Source: Candidatus Zixiibacteriota bacterium (lineage in GTDB: Bacteria > Zixibacteria > MSB-5A5 > GN15 > FEB-12). Taken from it: 39,946 bases of DNA. Within the stretch, counting starts at the first letter, position 1. Each line of letters opens with the position of its first letter. Where the stretch lies: assembly GCA_024276275.1 (NCBI GenBank), contig JAJRXM010000022.1, positions 1-39,946 of the forward strand, written 5' to 3'. The notes under the pieces were generated by a model. The model ran no database searches. It saw only the letters and a list, made by a program, of their open reading frames with translations, and was not told where the DNA came from. Made by a program: the position numbers and the translations under genes. Shown piece by piece: positions 25,564 to 33,151 of the stretch.

Positions 25564-25662
25564 GAAATCCTCCTATTAATTTAGACATAAAATAACTTTA
25601 ATTGTCTATTATGTCAATAAAGAATAATTTGTTTGATTCAGGCAGTCCCCCCCCCGATTCAC

Positions 25663-27165
25663 CTACACATCAGCTTCTTCGACTTTTTTCACCCACTTTG
25701 CATAAAACAACATCAGCACAGCCGATACAAGACCGATTGCCGCAAAACGATACCAAAGAGTATATGGATCATATTGGTCCCAAAGTATATTTGTAACTTC
25801 CTGATAACTCAAACGGGTCGGATCTATTTCGTTCCATTGCAAATTCGTAACTCTATGATAATTTGTACCTGAAATTTCAACAAGTTTGTTTACAGCACCT
25901 GTTCTTGCAACATCAACAAGGTCATAATTTTTTGATAAATAATCTAAAGCTAAATTTGCTTTATCGCCTTGGGTTTCGTATACATCCCCTGCAACCAAAG
26001 AACCAATCGCCCATCCGATACCTACTGGAATATTTGCGTAACCCATGTATAACCCTTTTTTACCCTTTGGAGCAATAACACCGAGATATTCATTCATCTT
26101 CGGTGAGGAAAGCATCTCGCCAACTGAAAACATCAAGATTCCCATAAGACACATAATACCTGCTGTTGTAAATCCGGCAACAATAAGACCGATAGAACCG
26201 AGAACAATGCCTAAAAAGATAGATGTAACCCGTCGCATTTTAGAAACCAGCCATGACACAAAAACAACCGAGACAACGATAAGTCCTGCATTGAGATTTA
26301 TCATCCATTCCTGAGAAATTTGAGGAGCCCGCATTGAGTTTTTCTGCAGTATCCAATCAGGCAACCCTAAAGACTTTACGACAGATGAAGAATCAACCCA
26401 ATCAACAATGAAGTTTGGAAGTAAATCAAAAAGTTGATTAAACATCAACCAGAAACCAGACATAATAAGAACAAAAACGATAAGTTTTACATTAAAGAAA
26501 TTTCTAATTGTCATTACCAACGTATCGAACATAGATGCTGTTTGGTCTCCACCAGCTTTCGGATCTTTGTATGTAAACAACATTAAAAAGTTAAGAGATA
26601 CAATACCGGCACAACCCAAAAAGACTGTGTCCCATCCCCAGTTCAAAAAGAATCCAGCTATTGGTGGCCCTAAAAACCCACCAATATTGACAAGCATATA
26701 AAAAGTGCCCCACCCTACCGATGAATTCTCTTTAGTCATCGATTGACACATTGTTCCCTGCACTCCCGGCTTAAATGTACCAGTTCCTAGAGCAAGAACA
26801 CAACAACCCGCTAAGAATAGCCAATAAGTTGTCATAGTGGCCATCATAATATACCCGATTACTTTCAAAAATATTGAAGCAGTTATTGTTTTTTTATAGC
26901 CATATCTATCAGCGAAACCACCTGTAACTAACGGAGGAAATGATTGGAAAATTGCCCACCAAAAAAATATGTCTCCTTTTTGAATATGGGAAAAATGCAA
27001 CCCACCTATTTCATCCGCTTGAGCTATATAGATAGGAATAACAACCCGAACGCCGTAGTATGCCAGACGCTCAAACATCTCCATGATGTTAACCATCCAA
27101 AATGGGTGGTTCAATGATGCGAGTTGTTTTGTGAGTGCTATTTTTTGTGCAGTTGTTGATGACAT
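25663..27165 (-). CDS. POT/PTR2-family (MFS) transporter, probable peptide:proton symporter
   Basis: 500-residue protein with about 12-14 membrane segments. The first helix carries EMFERLAYYG (about 29-38), the ExxER(F)xYYG proton-coupling motif of POT transporters with Leu for Phe. GGFADRYGYKKT (about 81-92) is the MFS loop 2-3 motif, and GTGTFKPGVQG (about 126-136) the helix-4 Lys motif. POT proteins import di- and tripeptides with protons. A hydrophilic insert of about 90 residues (about 390-475, with N-W-E-D-rich stretches repeated as LQWNEIDP...ILWDQYDP) precedes the last helix and is unusual. A nine-C run lies 8 bases after the stop. Confidence 0.87.
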   Translation of the reverse strand: MSSTTAQKIALTKQLASLNHPFWMVNIMEMFERLAYYGVRVVIPIYIAQADEIGGLHFSHIQKGDIFFWWAIFQSFPPLVTGGFADRYGYKKTITASIFLKVIGYIMMATMTTYWLFLAGCCVLALGTGTFKPGVQGTMCQSMTKENSSVGWGTFYMLVNIGGFLGPPIAGFFLNWGWDTVFLGCAGIVSLNFLMLFTYKDPKAGGDQTASMFDTLVMTIRNFFNVKLIVFVLIMSGFWLMFNQLFDLLPNFIVDWVDSSSVVKSLGLPDWILQKNSMRAPQISQEWMINLNAGLIVVSVVFVSWLVSKMRRVTSIFLGIVLGSIGLIVAGFTTAGIMCLMGILMFSVGEMLSSPKMNEYLGVIAPKGKKGLYMGYANIPVGIGWAIGSLVAGDVYETQGDKANLALDYLSKNYDLVDVARTGAVNKLVEISGTNYHRVTNLQWNEIDPTRLSYQEVTNILWDQYDPYTLWYRFAAIGLVSAVLMLFYAKWVKKVEEADV

Positions 27166-27277
27166 TATATCTGCCTGTTTTTAATGTTTGTTAATTATTG
27201 TCAGGTAATAACGGAAATGATACAATTATAGTCAAGCAGAGAAATAATCTGTTCTTGACACGGGACTCAGTTAGTAG

Positions 27278-27319
27278 GTCGGGTTCAAATTCAACCGATA
27301 GGATGATATAAAACCCGAC
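27278..27319. repeat. Inverted repeat GTCGGGTT/AACCCGAC
   Basis: 8-bp arms 26 bases apart, preceded by TTAGTAG (type 3 tail). The right arm plus AAGAAA recurs at about 28054-28068. The remainder of the 27166-27526 gap shows no gene; it must hold promoters of the divergent POT and VOC genes. Confidence 0.45.
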
Positions 27320-27526
27320 AAGAAAAAACTTGGGAAGTTAAAAGTAGTACTCTGAGGGGATAGAATTTTATTTAGATGAAAAAAGAAAGTAAGGATATAT
27401 AATTTGATTATATATAAAGATTTCAAAAGCTGGAAACAAACACAACCCTTTTTTAATAGTGAAACTTTTGCTATACTGAACATATAAAATATAATTTTAT
27501 AAACTTCTAATTTTAAGGTTAATAAT

Positions 27527-27946
27527 ATGAAAACAACAACTTTTCTTACCTTTGTTGGTAAGCAATGTGGCAAAGCCGAGGAAGCTATCAAATTTTACAC
27601 GTCGCTTTTCCCTAACTCAGAAATTAAAATTATTAAAAAATATTCAAAAGGTGAAGCTGGTGGGACACCAGAACTTATTAAATACGGAGCGTTCACCCTA
27701 AATGGAGTCAAGTATATGGTTTCCGAAAGTAACTATGAACACGCATTCTCATTTACTCCAGCAATTTCAATTTTTGTTGAGTGTAGCTCTGAAAATGAGA
27801 TTGATATTCTATTTGAAAAACTCTCAGAAGGAGGTCAGGTTATGGTACCACTTGATAATTATGACTCTGCCAATTATGGTTTTGATAAAAAGTTCGGATG
27901 GTGTGCCGATAAATATGGAATTTCATGGCAAATTAATTTATCATAA
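27527..27946 (+). CDS. VOC-superfamily PhnB-like protein
   Basis: 139-residue single-domain protein of the PhnB/3-demethylubiquinone-methyltransferase-like family. The opening TFLTFVGKQCGKAEEAIKFYTSLFPNSEI and the close FGWCADKYGISWQIN are characteristic; the two beta-alpha-beta-beta-beta halves of the vicinal oxygen chelate fold can be followed. Members form domain-swapped dimers; despite the family name most are not methyltransferases and have no known reaction. Cytosolic. Stands alone between two opposite-strand genes. Confidence 0.88.
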   Translation: MKTTTFLTFVGKQCGKAEEAIKFYTSLFPNSEIKIIKKYSKGEAGGTPELIKYGAFTLNGVKYMVSESNYEHAFSFTPAISIFVECSSENEIDILFEKLSEGGQVMVPLDNYDSANYGFDKKFGWCADKYGISWQINLS

Positions 27947-28065
27947 TCTCTAAACATTTTCCTGCTGTCTTAAGCCAGTCCACTATCATTTCTTCAAACT
28001 GGTTCCTCTCTATGGACGGTACGTGTCCCGACTCTAAAAAATAAAGTTGTGAGAAACCCGACAAG

Positions 28066-28098
28066 AAACACCCCTTAATCTCCTCTTAAAAAAGGGGG
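28066..28098 (+). repeat. Dispersed repeat type 1, copy D
   Basis: AAACACCCCTTAATCTCCTCTTAAAAAAGGGGG. It lies 11 bases past the stop of the hydrolase gene, which is on the other strand, so this copy is inverted relative to its gene compared with copies A-C. Confidence 0.55.
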
Positions 28099-28108
28099 AC
28101 TTTTGAAG

Positions 28109-28963
28109 CTACAAATATTTCTCAAGCCATGCTTTACGATATACATTTATCTCTTTATATGAACCGTCTTTTATAGATATATGCCCGCCGTTTTTTATCA
28201 TTCTGAATTTATGCGGATGTTCTAACCGTGTAAGTTCTTTTGCCATAGCTTCCGAATGCGAAATGAGTACTCGGTCGTCATCGGTTCCGTGTAATAAAAG
28301 AATCGGACAGTTCTTATCAAACTGTTCGGCTATATAGACACCAGAAAGCGATGACAGCTTTGCTGTCCGTTCATCAGGCGACATGTCAGCAGTAATTTTA
28401 TCTATCAACTTACTGAATTTTTCATCGTAGTCGGCAAGTGCAAACAAATCTGCTATGCCTGCGTGTACCATAGCACATTTAAAACGATGCTCTTTTGCTA
28501 AAGCTCTATAGGTTGTCATTCCACCGCGACTAGCACCCTCGATTGCAACTCGACTCAAATTTGCCTGCGGATATTCTTTGGCAACATCAAGCATAGTCAG
28601 GGCATCGTCTAAGTCTTTCCCTCCAAAGTCCGCTTGACCCTCACCTCCCATATTACCTCGATACTGCGATGCGACGACAACATATCCCCAGACTGCTGTT
28701 GATGCGAGTATCAGAAACGATGTTAAATCTTCCAAAGCACCGCCGTCTTTGTAACCGCCACGGTTCCATAGCAGTACAGGATAGTTGCCTGGTTCTTTGG
28801 GAGATGCAACATAGCCTTTGACTTTGAGACCGCCTGAGAGATAGGTTATGTTTTCTACGGTTGTATTTTCATAGACAGATTTATCGTAGAGCTTTTCAAT
28901 CATAGATTTCTGAAAAGCATTGGCTGTTACAATTTGTCGGTCTGTAATTATTGAGCGAGGCAT
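28109..28963 (-). CDS. Alpha/beta hydrolase, prolyl oligopeptidase (S9)-like
   Basis: 284-residue cytosolic hydrolase without a signal peptide. The nucleophile elbow is GASRGG (S145); the acid lies in LLHGTDDDRV (Asp 228-230) and the base is H261 in NGGHIS, so a full catalytic triad is present. YRGNMGGEG (about 101-109) forms the oxyanion-type loop. The short length (no beta-propeller) fits a dienelactone-hydrolase/acyl-peptidase-like catalytic domain. The substrate is unknown. It appears monocistronic, divergent from the next membrane-protein gene. Confidence 0.88.
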   Translation of the reverse strand: MPRSIITDRQIVTANAFQKSMIEKLYDKSVYENTTVENITYLSGGLKVKGYVASPKEPGNYPVLLWNRGGYKDGGALEDLTSFLILASTAVWGYVVVASQYRGNMGGEGQADFGGKDLDDALTMLDVAKEYPQANLSRVAIEGASRGGMTTYRALAKEHRFKCAMVHAGIADLFALADYDEKFSKLIDKITADMSPDERTAKLSSLSGVYIAEQFDKNCPILLLHGTDDDRVLISHSEAMAKELTRLEHPHKFRMIKNGGHISIKDGSYKEINVYRKAWLEKYL

Positions 28964-29070
28964 AGTGGGAATATATAATATATATGAGAGAAAAATACAT
29001 GTTTTCTAAAAAATGTCGATAAATAATATATATAAATTCTATATTTTAATATTTATTTTGGGAGTTGAGC

Positions 29071-29183
29071 ATGTTCTTAATTAAAGTTCTAATAGCATTT
29101 GCCTGTGGGTACATCATTAAAAAAATATCATATATAATTATGGTTAAATACAGAGAAAAAAATCAAGAGAAATCGAAGTTCTG
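29071..29183 (+). CDS. N-terminal part of a membrane protein, before a probable -1 frameshift
   Basis: The ATG at 29071 has GGGAG seven bases upstream and reads MFLIKVLIAFACGYIIKKISYIIMVKYREK, a membrane anchor followed by a basic stretch. At A7 (29156-29162) the frame reads GAA AAA AAT, i.e. A_AAA_AAT, a -1 slippery heptamer. Shifting -1 joins it to REIEVLLGFSEDEY and the long downstream ORF. Staying in frame gives NQEKSKFCWVFLKMNIQKLNVSL and a stop near 29230. A one-base sequence error in the A run gives the same picture. Confidence 0.6.
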
Positions 29184-30269
29184 TTGGGTTTTTCTGAAGA
29201 TGAATATTCAAAAGTTAAATGTGTCACTATAGTAGCACCTTTTTATTCAGATAAGAAAAATTTTCAAGTTGGTTTGAGTACAAGGGGAATAGATTTAGGG
29301 TTTACCCCTGTAGAAACAATCCCAAAACATATATCTAAATTTTTTCAAAATAATCATTTAGTTCAAATGACTTTAAATAATTGCATTCTTCCTGAAAGAG
29401 AATTCATTTACGAACAAGGGATTAAACCATTTCAAAAGGGAATTATTCATCAAAATGGATTACTCCATTACACACCAAAGATATTACAAAATGAATCAAT
29501 ATTCCTTACTACAACAGAAGGAGTTGATGTATATATAATTTGTTCTGATATTGATGAAAAAGAATTATCATTATTATCAAAAGCTATTGATATTGAATAT
29601 TCTGAACATATGGAAAAGATAATTGAAGTTGTTAATAAATATAATTTCATAAATGGAATTATTATTAATAATTATGAAGGTTGGATTATTTATCATGAAG
29701 ACGAGCAAACTTTGTTAAAACTCTCTGAAAGTATTCTTACTCTTGGTAAAAATAAGTTTCTAAGTTTGAATGAGTTAGACTCAAAAGAAGATTACCAACT
29801 GCCACAGTTAGATAAATTAATATTTGATAAAAAACTCTTTTCAAACATTGCAATACATTGCTACTACTACTTAGAAGAATCAGATTTTGTTTTTTATTGG
29901 ACACAAGATAAAAAATATGATTCAATATGTTATAACATCCCTGAATTGAAAAAACATTGTTCTAATAAATCTTTTATATCTAAGTTAAAAAAATATTGTA
30001 TACCAGTTATTGTAAAAGATAGAGCATATAAAAGAAAAATTTTATTTAGATTCTCATTACAATATTTACTGGTAGTATTATACCTAATGGTATTTAGTTT
30101 CGGAATAGTTGGAATAACTGAATTCTTAATCGGAGAAAAAATTAGCTATTTAGCACTTGGTGCTTCATTCATAGGATTTATACTATCAGTAATGGCTTTA
30201 TTTTTATCTTTTTATTACTTTGTAAAAGCTTTATTTAGCAAAAGACCAATGATTCGAACAAATATATAA
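29184..30269 (+). CDS. Unknown membrane protein, main part
   Basis: Open from TTG 29184 (361 residues), but the frame is already coding from about 29160 and this TTG has no ribosome binding site, so the true start is probably ATG 29071 via a -1 shift. The N-terminal 290 residues are soluble, mixed alpha/beta and Lys/Asn/Ile-rich. Two transmembrane helices lie near 296-316 and 325-350, followed by a basic tail. With the upstream anchor it would be a three-pass protein. I do not recognise the family. It looks more AT-rich than its neighbours, which fits recent acquisition but does not prove it. Ends 2 bases before a bidirectional terminator shared with asnS. Confidence 0.75.
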   Translation: MGFSEDEYSKVKCVTIVAPFYSDKKNFQVGLSTRGIDLGFTPVETIPKHISKFFQNNHLVQMTLNNCILPEREFIYEQGIKPFQKGIIHQNGLLHYTPKILQNESIFLTTTEGVDVYIICSDIDEKELSLLSKAIDIEYSEHMEKIIEVVNKYNFINGIIINNYEGWIIYHEDEQTLLKLSESILTLGKNKFLSLNELDSKEDYQLPQLDKLIFDKKLFSNIAIHCYYYLEESDFVFYWTQDKKYDSICYNIPELKKHCSNKSFISKLKKYCIPVIVKDRAYKRKILFRFSLQYLLVVLYLMVFSFGIVGITEFLIGEKISYLALGASFIGFILSVMALFLSFYYFVKALFSKRPMIRTNI

Positions 30270-30271
30270 TA

Positions 30272-30300
30272 AAATAGGGTGTTCATAGAACACCCTATTT
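30272..30300. terminator. Bidirectional terminator between convergent genes
   Basis: 12-bp perfect stem AAATAGGGTGTT/AACACCCTATTT around CATAG, with T-rich sequence on both exits. It serves the membrane-protein gene (+) and asnS (-), whose stops flank it by 3 and 8 bases. Confidence 0.9.
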
Positions 30301-30307
30301 GTTGCCT

Positions 30308-31705
30308 CTAAAACTTTGCCCAGCGTGGGACTCGTGGGAATGAAATGACATCCCGAATGTTCGCCATACCGGTGATATACATTATAAGACGTTCAAAGCC
30401 AAGACCAAAACCGGCGTGCGGACAGGTACCATACTTGCGAAGTTCAAGATACCCATAATATGTTTCCATGTTGTCCATACCTTTTTTCTTAATCCGTTCG
30501 TTTAAAACGTCAAGGCGATGTTCACGTTGCGACCCACCGATAATTTCACCGACACGAGGAACCAACACATCCATCCCCCGCACAGTTTTCTCATCATCGT
30601 TGACATACATATAAAACGGTTTGATAGCTTCGGGATAGTCATAAACAATGACAGGTTTTTTCATAACTTCTTCAGTTAAGAACCGTTCATGCTCAGTCTG
30701 CATGTCTATGCCCCACTTGACAGGGAAATCAAATTTCTTTTTGGAATCTTCAAGCAGTTTAATCGCATCGGTATATGAAAGCCGTTCAAAATCAGAACTC
30801 ATGACAGACTCTAAAGAACCTATCAGTTCTTTGTCAATCCATTGACCGAAAAATTTCATATCATCGGCACATTCATCAAAGGCAAACTTTATAAGATACT
30901 TAATGAAAGATTCAGCCAAATCCATATTGTCAGGAAGTTCTGCCCATGCCATCTCAGGTTCAATCATCCAGAATTCAGATGCGTGCCTTGCGGTATTTGA
31001 ATTTTCCGAGCGAAAAGTAGGACCGAATGTATAAATATCCCCCAAAGCAGTCGCCATGATTTCGCCCTCAAGCTGACCGGAAACAGTAAGGTATGCTTCC
31101 GAACCGAAAAAATCGGAATCCCAATCTATAGTACCATCTTTTTTTGGAATGTTTTCAAAATCCAAAGTCGAAACCCGAAACATATCGCCTGCACCCTCGC
31201 AGTCGGAAGTTGTAATCAGCGGAGTATGAATATAATAAAACCCTTGGTCCTGATAAAATTTATGAACAGCGTAGGCAAGTTTGGAACGCATGCGGGTAAC
31301 AGCACCGAACGTATTTGAACGGGGACGAAGATGAGCTATCTCGCGAAGATATTCCATCGTATGACGTTTTTTCTGAAGCGGATAGGTAGAGTCTGCCTCA
31401 CCGATGATATCAATAGATGCTGCCTCGATTTCATACTTCTGCTCTTTCCCCTGTGATTCAATAAGTTTCCCTTTAACTCGAACAGAACAGCCGGTCGTCA
31501 CACTTTTTAAAATCGGTAAAGAGTCTGGGTTACCAAAGACAGCCTGCAGGTTGCCCATACAAGAACCGTCGTTGATATCCACAAATGCGACATCTTTACT
31601 CACACGACTTGAACGCACTAAGCCTAAAATAGTAACTTCTGTTCCGAGTGCGATTTTATCTTCAAGCAGTATCTGTGCTATTTTAGTTCTAATTTTATAA
31701 TCCAT
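30308..31705 (-). CDS. asnS: Asparaginyl-tRNA synthetase
   Basis: 465-residue class IIb aminoacyl-tRNA synthetase that charges tRNA-Asn. The N-terminal OB-fold anticodon domain (about 15-105, GTEVTILGLVRSSR..VAFVDINDGS) is followed by the catalytic core. The class II elements are present: FYIHTPLITTSDCEGAGDMFRV, motif 2 FGPTFRSENSNTARHASEFWMIEPE, and motif 3 GFGLGFERLIMYI with the AsnRS ending NIRDVISFPRVPRWAKF. The length fits bacterial AsnRS and distinguishes it from AspRS, which is longer and has a GAD insert. Ends in TAG. Presence of AsnRS implies direct charging rather than reliance on amidation. Confidence 0.96.
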   Translation of the reverse strand: MDYKIRTKIAQILLEDKIALGTEVTILGLVRSSRVSKDVAFVDINDGSCMGNLQAVFGNPDSLPILKSVTTGCSVRVKGKLIESQGKEQKYEIEAASIDIIGEADSTYPLQKKRHTMEYLREIAHLRPRSNTFGAVTRMRSKLAYAVHKFYQDQGFYYIHTPLITTSDCEGAGDMFRVSTLDFENIPKKDGTIDWDSDFFGSEAYLTVSGQLEGEIMATALGDIYTFGPTFRSENSNTARHASEFWMIEPEMAWAELPDNMDLAESFIKYLIKFAFDECADDMKFFGQWIDKELIGSLESVMSSDFERLSYTDAIKLLEDSKKKFDFPVKWGIDMQTEHERFLTEEVMKKPVIVYDYPEAIKPFYMYVNDDEKTVRGMDVLVPRVGEIIGGSQREHRLDVLNERIKKKGMDNMETYYGYLELRKYGTCPHAGFGLGFERLIMYITGMANIRDVISFPRVPRWAKF

Positions 31706-31916
31706 ATTTTCCTCTGTATCTTACGGTCTCATATTATTCGGTTTTTATTTAAGTTTGTAATAAAGCTAATTATCGGTTTTCTAGCAAGAATTTAACCACT
31801 TTTTGTAATTTTCAGATTTTTCTTATTATAAAAATGAAACTTAATGCTGAAAAAATCAGTATAAGTGATAGACACATTAAATAGCTACTTATAAGTTCCC
31901 AATCCTATCATACAAT

Positions 31917-31950
31917 AAACCCCCGGACATCGAGAGTGTTCGAGGGTTTT
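31917..31950. terminator. Terminator downstream of tRNA-Lys
   Basis: On the minus strand, AAACCCTCG pairs with CGGGGGTTT (9 bp, one G-U), enclosing ACA/TGT, then TTTATTG. It lies 28 bases after the tRNA 3' end. The + strand copy also ends TTTT. Confidence 0.8.
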
Positions 31951-31977
31951 ATATTGAAAACAATAATAATCAAAAAA

Positions 31978-32049
31978 TGAGGGTGGATGGAATCGAACCA
32001 TCGACAACCTGCTTAAAAGGCAGATGCTCTACCCCTGAGCTACACCCCC
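31978..32049 (-). tRNA. tRNA-Lys (anticodon UUU)
   Basis: 72-nt cloverleaf on the minus strand: acceptor GGGGGTG/CACCCTC (one G-U pair), D arm GCTC/GAGC, anticodon stem TCTGC/GCAGG around the loop CTTTTAA with anticodon TTT, T arm GATGG-TTCGATT-CCATC, discriminator A. CCA is not encoded. It reads AAA and AAG. It is not an ochre suppressor (that would need UUA), so it does not explain the in-frame TAAs nearby. It has its own promoter and terminator. Confidence 0.97.
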
Positions 32050-32085
32050 ATAAACACTACCGAAGTAGTGGGTCAGGTGAAGCCT

Positions 32086-32113
32086 AAAATACTGATTTCC
32101 ATCCATTTGTCAA
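32086..32113 (-). promoter_or_regulatory. Sigma-70-like promoter of tRNA-Lys
   Basis: On the minus strand, TTGACA (32108-32113), 16-base spacer, TATTTT (32086-32091), 36 bases before the tRNA 5' end. A perfect -35 plus 4/6 at -10. Confidence 0.7.
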
Positions 32114-32332
32114 ACTTTTTTTCAAAAAATAAATACTCACTTTGAAAATCGTATTTTGACTCATAAATCTTGTTTTTTAGACAGAAATAATGTAAATCAT
32201 GACTGAATTTGTCATTTTTTGAAATAATGACTATAATATGACAATAAAGCAGATTAAAACAGTATTATATATGCCGATACTATAAATATAAAATAGTACA
32301 CAAAATATTGAATTACCTTATTATACCTCTCT
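32114..32332. other. Gap without recognised gene
   Basis: AT-rich, stop-dense in all frames; no ORF, tRNA or repeat seen. A strong terminator lies at its right edge. Because that terminator's longest T-run is on the + strand, an unrecognised small + transcript here cannot be excluded. Confidence 0.4.
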
Positions 32333-32362
32333 AAAAAGCCCGCTCCTCCGCGGGCTTTTTTT
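32333..32362. terminator. Strong hairpin terminator
   Basis: AAAAAGCCCGC-TCCTCC-GCGGGCTTTTTTT. T5 on the minus side and T7 on the plus side allow either direction. On the minus strand it would end read-through from the FKBP gene. Confidence 0.85.
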
Positions 32363-32513
32363 ATTGCAGTTGCTACATGTATGCTTTAGTTGTTAGGCAG
32401 GTATCTATCCTACTGTTACTACCGGGATTTATTTATATAAAATCCAAACAGATAATTTTGTCGAAACAAAAAAGATGCTCTTGTTGAAATAATTGTTTAT
32501 AAGTTAAAAAAAA

Positions 32514-32539
32514 GGCAGGTCTCACAAGCGAGACCTGCC
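32514..32539. repeat. Dispersed hairpin type 3, second copy
   Basis: GGCAGGTCTC/GAGACCTGCC, 10-bp perfect stem with loop ACAAGC. The arms differ from 21686-21708 by a compensatory change (GTCAGG to GGCAGG with the matching partner), so the stem is conserved rather than the sequence. Confidence 0.6.
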
Positions 32540-32555
32540 CTACAAAATTTGTACC

Positions 32556-32574
32556 GACAGGGTATTACCCTGTC
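32556..32574 (-). terminator. Hairpin after the FKBP gene
   Basis: GACAGGGT/ACCCTGTC with a 3-base loop, 20 bases past the stop on the minus strand. There is no good T-run on that side, so it may be a dispersed repeat rather than a terminator. Confidence 0.4.
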
Positions 32575-32593
32575 TTAATTTTATTATTTAGTG

Positions 32594-32866
32594 TTACTTA
32601 ACGCTCATCATCTCACAATCAAAAATCACCCACGCATTTGGTGGTATTGCTCCACCGGCAGCACCTCGATTGCCCCAACCTAAATCCGGTGGGATAATAA
32701 GAGTACGTTTACCGCCAACTTTCACACCGACAAGACCTTGATCCCATCCCCGAATCATCTGTCCTGACCCAAGTCGAAAGGCAATCGGTTTTCCACGTTT
32801 CAAAGAACTGTCAAAAGGCTCACCTTTTTTCTTACCGTCAACATATACCCATCCGGTATAATGCAC
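32594..32866 (-). CDS. FKBP-type prolyl isomerase, catalytic part after in-frame TAA
   Basis: 90 residues with the core of an FKBP domain: VHYTGWVYVDGKKKGEPFDSS, RGKPIAFRLGSGQMIRGWDQGL, GGKRTLIIPPDLGWG and IPPNAWVIFDCEM. FKBPs catalyse cis-trans isomerisation of peptidyl-prolyl bonds. The frame is continuous with the upstream ORF except for one TAA (32867-32869). The apparent start is the GTG that encodes the Val of VHYTG, which sits mid-strand in the fold and has no ribosome binding site. The normal reading would be GSQI-x-VHYTGW, with x often K, Q, E or T in the family. Without the first part the domain lacks its first strand and the signal peptide. Confidence 0.87.
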   Translation of the reverse strand: MHYTGWVYVDGKKKGEPFDSSLKRGKPIAFRLGSGQMIRGWDQGLVGVKVGGKRTLIIPPDLGWGNRGAAGGAIPPNAWVIFDCEMMSVK

Positions 32867-33133
32867 TTAGATTTGAGAACCTTTTTTGGCTTCGGCACCG
32901 TCACCGATTAGATAATCAATATACTTAAGACCTGATTTTGTTGTAATAGTTTCAGGTGCTTTTGTTTCGGTTGTATCTTTTTTCATTTTGTGTTTATGTT
33001 CCGTTGTATCTTTTTTCATTTTCATTTTGTGTTCTGTTGAATCCATCTTGTGTTTGTGATCAGTAGAATCACCTGCAAAGGCAACTGCTGAGCAGATTAA
33101 AACAACTGACAAAGCTAAAATTGTTTTTTTCAT
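32867..33133 (-). CDS. FKBP-type prolyl isomerase, N-terminal part ending at in-frame TAA
   Basis: 88 residues: signal peptide MKKTILALSVVLICSAVAFAG, then a His/Lys/Met-rich linker in which TEHKxKMKKDT is repeated about three times, then the start of the FKBP domain (ITTKSGLKYIDYLIGDGAEAKKGSQI). The ribosome binding site AAGGAG is good. It lies 18 bases after purA and is the last gene of the lon-engB-purA series. The intact gene would be 32594-33133 (about 179 codons), a periplasmic foldase. The linker could bind metal (as in SlyD-like tails), but that is a guess from composition. As it stands the product is a truncated, probably inactive peptide unless TAA is read through. Confidence 0.85.
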   Translation of the reverse strand: MKKTILALSVVLICSAVAFAGDSTDHKHKMDSTEHKMKMKKDTTEHKHKMKKDTTETKAPETITTKSGLKYIDYLIGDGAEAKKGSQI

Positions 33134-33151
33134 TGTTTCTCCTTGTTGTTT

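Noticed and set aside
25647-25655. Nine-C tract as a phase-variation switch
   Set aside because: It lies after the POT stop codon and more than 80 bases from the next start, so slippage would not change a reading frame.
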